Below are positions 58,288 to 64,000 of a stretch of DNA of 64,000 nucleotides, piece after piece. Each line of letters starts with the position of its first letter. Position 1 is the stretch's first letter. The translations under genes were made by a program, and so were the position numbers. Under the pieces are notes generated by a model that was not told where the DNA came from, did not search any database, and worked only from the letters and a program-made list of their open reading frames with translations. The stretch comes from Hygrocybe punicea (lineage: Eukaryota > Basidiomycota > Agaricomycetes > Agaricales > Hygrophoraceae): NCBI GenBank assembly GCA_963556145.1, contig OY744465.1:1240001-1304000 (forward strand), read 5' to 3'.

Positions 58288-59375
58288 TTTTGGAGGAGTA
58301 AGTCCTTCTTTTGTGGAGTATTCATTATATTTGACTAAAAAAACTGTATCCCAGTCGTTGATTTCTGGAAACTTGGTGACAATCTGTGCCCTCAAATGTC
58401 CTCCTCATACATCGCTACTATTAACATTTGTACAGTTTCTATATATGTATTTCTTTTTGCTCCGTTAAAAATGGTTTGTGTTACTGTCCTATGACCATAA
58501 GAATTGAGCATGATAGTGAGCATAGATACAGCATAAGGCATCAATCTTGTTGACTGAAAATCTGTTTGTCTAAAATATATCCTGGTGAATGCATTACTTT
58601 CAGTTCAGTTGTACAACCACCTACACACTCAACTTGAGAAGGACAACCTGAGATGACTCTCATTCGGGCTAATGAAAATTCAAATTGAATATATGTAAGA
58701 AACCAGAATCACGAACTTTATGGACCTATTAAATGAGGATACAATGATACAAGAGTAACAAAACCCCCTCTTGTAGTGGAAGATATAACTGTCACTCCAA
58801 GGGGAGCTATGACTCTTTTGTACCAGAATAATACAGTATACTTGTGTGGGAATGATACGTACAGCTCCATAAAAATGACAATGTATTTCTGACAAGGATG
58901 AAGAACAATGATAATTTCCATGAATTACCAAGCAATTGTCAAATATGCACAGTTGTCAAACAGCCTGGTTGTTCAACTTCAATACCTGTTTTGTCTGTTG
59001 AGCAAGCCAGAAATAAATATCACTGAGACTCTGAAGATTAAATCCACAAAATATCTTAAAAGGGGGTACCATTGTTCTTCTCAGTCGGTTTGATCAATGT
59101 CTTGTCAGCCAGACCCCTAATAAGATCGTAAGGCAGCTATTCATGATACAGATGCATTTTTGGCCTGTATCAAGGCATGTCACAGGAACATAGAATGGAA
59201 TAAAAAAAGTAAACACAGATTTCTAAAGATTCAGGCACGCCTTATGGTGTTTTGGGAAAAGCTTACAAATAATATAATGTCATATGATCAATCCCATTGT
59301 GTTAATTGTTATTCATGATCCGAACCACTTGACTAGTTAAATGGGCGGTGTTTCCTCTTACTGTCACAAATCCTC
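58288..59375. other. AT-rich intergenic region before the Helitron frame
   Basis: Only short open frames are present. The 5' terminus of the Helitron probably lies here, but I could not place it, as Helitron ends are short and lack inverted repeats. Confidence 0.45.
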
Positions 59376-62300
59376 ATGAATCCCCACAACATCATCCGTG
59401 TCTGCATTGCATGTTTGACTTATCTATATTTCCTTGCAAATGCAACATTGTTTCCACAACTATGCCAAGACAAACTTATGTATATCTCTCCTGAACCAAT
59501 TTCATGTCCTGTGATATCGACCTTGACCCAAGAATTGGGTGTTTTTCAAAGAAAACTCATAGAACATGAGTTGGCCCCAGATCAGGGCGATGCAACAATA
59601 TTGATGCAAATAAATGCAACACTATATGTAAAGATCATTGGAATAACAAAAGAAACAAAAGATAACTTGACAGTCGATCCATTATTCGTTTGGACTACAT
59701 TTAAAAATAGCGCCTTCAAAATGCGAATACGTTCTATTCAATATGCCAGAAGATATTTCTTACCTCCTAAATATCTCTTTGCTTTGTATTGTCTTCTCAA
59801 ACCTATCACTGTCCAATGTCGTTGTAAAATGATCAAAGCATTGCTCATGCGATCGCTATTGAGACGACATGATTTCAAAACATATTTATTTCATTGTATT
59901 ACTAGTTCTCTATCACATGCAACGTTGCTGTGGACCACACTATGTTTCATAATACGGCATAGCCGTTCAAACATAATTGTGTTCAATTTGAATTTATTCG
60001 GACACTTGTTTAAATCTTTATATATAAATTTCGTTCATAGATATGACTACATTGGTGGTGGTAAACGAATACCAACATTCAAGTTTAGCTTTCTTCAATC
60101 TTTTATGCTACCGTCTAATAATATCAACCATGATTCTGACATATTATTCGAATATGTGGGGCATATTGATGAACAAACAGCCAACACTTTATATGAAGAT
60201 AGAAAAACATATGCATGTGTTAAAATGCCTTTACATGAACTTCTGCCAAATTTGACAGTGAAGGATATTGGTGAAATAACAACAATACATGGTATATATT
60301 TGTCAAAGACATTACGAAGATTACATGGACAAGATCTATCTGTGGCATTAATGAGGCATAATTGTTCAGCTTGTGATACTCATGTTTCTATTTTTCATGT
60401 GCATGATATTAAATCACATAAAGACCTGTGTAAACAGTGGTACAGAAGACAAAAAATGACAGAAACAAATGAGTGCGGCAAAGAAGAAACTCAGGCTCAA
60501 ATGAAAGAAGAATTGGACAAGTCAGATGAGCAATTATTTCCTCCTCCTCCTCCATCTATTGAATTGAAGGAAACCATAATCAGCAACTGGTGCAGAGATA
60601 CATCACCTGAATGTTTCCAAGAAAGTGGGTGTGCTGTATGTGGTCAATTGGTTGCATTGAAAAACATGTCTTTATTGTCAAAGACGAAGGTTAATCTGAA
60701 AATATTAACTAGAGACAATATGGGAATCACAAGATGTGAACGATATCATTGTTCTGATCCAATAGAGGATATCAAAGGTCCAGTGCTAGATGACACATGT
60801 AAATGGATATGCAAACCATGTGTGCTCAGTCTGAATAAAGGCCAAACTCCCAAATATGCTTTGGCGAATGGACTTTGGATGGGAAGAATTCCTGCACAAC
60901 TTCAAAATCTAACATTTGCTGAACAACTTTTGATTGCCCGTGTTCGTCACAACAAATGTATTGTTCGTGTCTCCTCTGGGATGCATAAAATGAAAGCAAA
61001 TGCCATCATGTTTCAAAACCCAACACCAAAGATATATCAACGGTTGCCTCCAACAATTAAAGAACTTGATGAAGTGCTAGCGTTTATTTTCACTGGTCCT
61101 GCCAGACCAACTCCAGAAGACATGGAGCGAACGCCTTTATTGGTTCGCTGAAGGCGAGTTTCTGCAGCTTTAGAATGGCTGAAATTGAATCACATGGATT
61201 ACTATGATTTAGATATCTCCTATGAAAATCTAGCACAATATCCAGATCATGGAATTCCTGTTGTGGTTGCATATCGACCAGCAGACACAAATAAGGAACC
61301 AGAAGCCACTAGTGCATTTGACAATGAAGTGGAAGATGGTGTGGAAGATGGGCCTTGTCCCTTTGTTGTTAGTGGAATAACTGGCGAAAATCTAGATATT
61401 ACAAGTCCAAAGGCATTAATAGCTAGAGCGACCAAGCACTTGATAGATGACCATGGTGGTGTTCTTGCCATAAGCCATGCTAGAAATCCAGAATCGTTCT
61501 TTAATAATCCTCAGTTATATCCTATGATGTTTCCCTGCCTATTTCCATATGGCTTGGGTGGTATTAGCAGCATAGACAATGATGTTTTAAGCATCAGTGA
61601 TATGATGCACAAAAGACATCTCCTGATGTACCATGACAAAAGATTTCAAACCGATCCCTATTTTCCATTGATTGCATTCAATCAAGAACAAATCAAAGAC
61701 AGTACAACCGGAGGATATTTGTTGACTAATAAACATAATTTCAACGATATTGCAAATCGCCTGATGAATATCAATACAGCTGTTTTGGATGACCTCTCTA
61801 AAAGATTATCTAGAGGTGATAGAGTCAAACCGGATACATCAGAAGAGAAAGCATGCTATAAACTCATTTCTGATCTGGATCACGTAGCTGGTCAGGTCAA
61901 AGGTTCAATTACTAACAAGAAATACATGCGAAATGAGATTTGGTCTCTGATATCCTATATTGGTGCTCCGACTTGGTTTATCACTTTTGCACCTGCAGAC
62001 ATCAATCACCCACTATGCTTATATTATGCTGACAACAAAGAAAAGTTTTATCCTAAACTACGTCTACCCCAGGATTGTTACAAACTAATTGCAAACAATC
62101 CAGTTGCTGGAGCCCGCTTTTTTCACTTTACTACTGAAATGTTCATCAAACATATATTAGGAATAAATGAATCTCATCCTGGCCTGTATGGAAACACATC
62201 AGGTTATTATGCAACGGTAGAGGAACAAGGACGTCTTACCTTGCATCTTCATATGCTGTTGTGGATAAAGGGATGCCTTACACCTCAGGAAATACGTGAC

Positions 62301-64000
62301 AAAATTATGGGTGAAAATTCTGACTTTCAGAAAAGATTAGTGGAATATTTGGAAAGTTTGTGTGTAGGACAATTCATGACAGGTTCTAAAGATGAGGTAT
62401 CACAGAAAATGGAACAGACAATGTCGAAACCTGAATATCAACCACCAACATGTGTCATGCCAGATCCACCATCATATAATTGTTCCATGAATTGTCAATA
62501 TCACAACAAAAGATCAACATGGTGGCAAAGGTTTCAAGATGTTGTAGATGATCTTTTATTGCGATTAAATGTACATAACAGGCATGATGGCAAAAAAAAG
62601 CCATACTGTCTTAATTCGAAAGGTGAATGTAAACGACGATTTCCCCGTGATATCTTTCAACAAACTTTTGTAGAACCTAACACTGGTGCTCTCAACCTCA
62701 AGCATGGTGAACCTTGGATGAACACGGTGACACCTGAAGTTACATATATGCTACGATGCAATTCTGATGTGACCAGCTTATTATCAGGTACTGCTATAAA
62801 GGCCATAGTTGCATACATAACAGATTATATTACAAAATTCTCCTTGAAGACCTATAGCATTTTTGAAGTGATAAAAAGTATTTTTGATAAGAATTCCGAA
62901 ATGATTGGTGGCGACCTAAAAAGAAAAGACAAAGTCAGAAAGCTGTTTACACAAATAGTCAATTCACTCACCTCCAAAATGGAAATTGGTGCTCCAATGG
63001 CTTCATTATATGTCCTTGGAAATCCTGATCACTACACCAGTCATAAATTCGTGCCATTCTTTTGGAGATCTTATGTTAAAGAGGTTATCAGTGCATGGTC
63101 TGATGAAGAAATTCCTAATATATGTGAAGACCAAAATAATGCACAAAAGGTTGTTATTGGTAAGAATAATGGCGCATACATTGGACTTTCCAAAGTAAAT
63201 AATTATATGTTCAGACCCGCCTTGTATGATAATGTATCACTGTATGACTGGATACGTCTTGCCACTATGGAACCAAAGAAAAGACGCACCAAAACAAAGA
63301 CCAAAAGGGCCAGAAAAGAACCAGTGCAAAACCAAATTTTTGACAATCTAGGCTGTGATGATTTGTCTGACTCTTGCACTGAACCTACTAATGTTGACTA
63401 TTCCAGTGATGACAACTTGTCTGATGTCGTTGATAATGATATACTCATGGAGATAGATGAAATTCCAAAACCTGATAGTTTGAATAGACATGCAGGCACA
63501 GAAATAGCTGATAAAACAAATGAAGTTGATCTTAATAAATTGACAAAATTTGAAAATGATTATACTTTACATTCCAATCATCCACAATATCTTACCCACC
63601 ATGCCAAAATGAAAGGGAATGATCCTTTCATAGTTCCTAATTTTATTCCGAACACTTTGCCAAGGGCTGACCGTGGTGATCGAGAATATTATTGTTGTAC
63701 AATGTTAACATTTTTCAAGCCATGGAGAAGTGGCAAAGAACTCAAAAGTAAATTACAAACATGGGATAATGCTTTTATAGACCACGAGTTTTCTAAAAAA
63801 GAACTAGAGATCATGAAATACTTTGGTCTGCGGTATGAATGTTTGGATGCAAGAGATGATCTCTCTGCTAAACATCAGAAGAATAATACTGCAAATATAA
63901 GGTATTCATGGGCGACCTCAAACGGTCTTGATGAACTGGATGACATGCACAATGCTGAATTTGCATTTAATGGCGACGACTTCAACAACAATATTGATGA
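59376..64000 (+). pseudogene. Helitron RepHel, 5' part, one in-frame stop, runs off the window
   Basis: The frame starts at 59376 and reads 591 codons to a TGA at 61149-61151, then continues in the same frame to the window edge. CGA to TGA would restore Arg. The N-terminal half has Cys pairs (CSAC, CAVCGQ, CKPC) and FAEQLLIARVRHNKCIVRVS, typical of the DUF6570-type region of fungal Helitrons. The Rep domain has the HUH motif LHLHMLLW (62241-62264) and two tyrosines in YITDYITK (62814-62837), so the rolling-circle nickase residues are intact. An acidic stretch follows (63370-63450). The Pif1-like helicase is not in the window. Apart from the stop the copy looks recent. The TGA could be a true inactivating mutation or a reading error. 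Confidence 0.8.

Overview
This is a nuclear window from a filamentous basidiomycete, most likely a mushroom-forming agaricomycete. The genes are split by many 45-60 nt GT..AG introns. The transposon families (P-like, hAT, PIF/Harbinger, Tnp2/CACTA-like, Copia, Gypsy, Helitron) and the DUF2235 solenoid protein fit that group. I cannot name the genus. No rRNA, tRNA or CRISPR was recognised. All gene calls come from reading the sequence, and family matches come from memory.

Roughly 70% of the window is transposon, much of it nested. At 34-6561 a small hAT-like element with a 15-bp TIR and an 8-bp target duplication was split by a 5.84 kb P-superfamily-like transposon (266-6105). A 1.07 kb long-TIR foldback element follows at 6702-7773. 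The first host-like gene (7816-14945, minus) joins a DUF2235 alpha/beta-hydrolase to an array of ARM/HEAT-like repeats with one exon per repeat. The last eleven repeats read as an A-B-C three-exon unit duplicated about every 510 bp.

A Copia retrotransposon at 15095-26033 holds a solo LTR, a complete hAT element (which itself carries a small LTR element), a nearly perfect 440-bp palindromic MITE and another LTR-like block. A foldback unit with two solo LTRs lies at 27112-29146. A PIF/Harbinger element (29402-38898) has its SANT-type gene split by a Gypsy-like element (30549-37176) whose interior contains antisense fragments of a second retroelement. A Tnp2-type transposase fragment (about 39660-43012) is split by a non-autonomous hAT element (40874-42707) that carries CAG repeats and a solo copy of the same Gypsy LTR.

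From about 43.3 to 58.3 kb the window is richer in genes. It has a broken WRN-type 3'-5' exonuclease gene and then four multi-exon genes: gene A (minus, with a 1.67 kb solo LTR inside an intron), gene B (plus, lysine-rich and acidic), an ATP-grasp-like gene (minus) and gene C (plus, basic tail). The ATP-grasp gene and gene C diverge from a 0.9 kb region filled with TGTTCGGTG/CACCGAACA repeats. That layout suggests shared control, but a joint function is only inference. The right edge (59376-64000) is the start of an autonomous Helitron with an intact Rep HUH/Y2 active site, one in-frame TGA, and a helicase part beyond the window.
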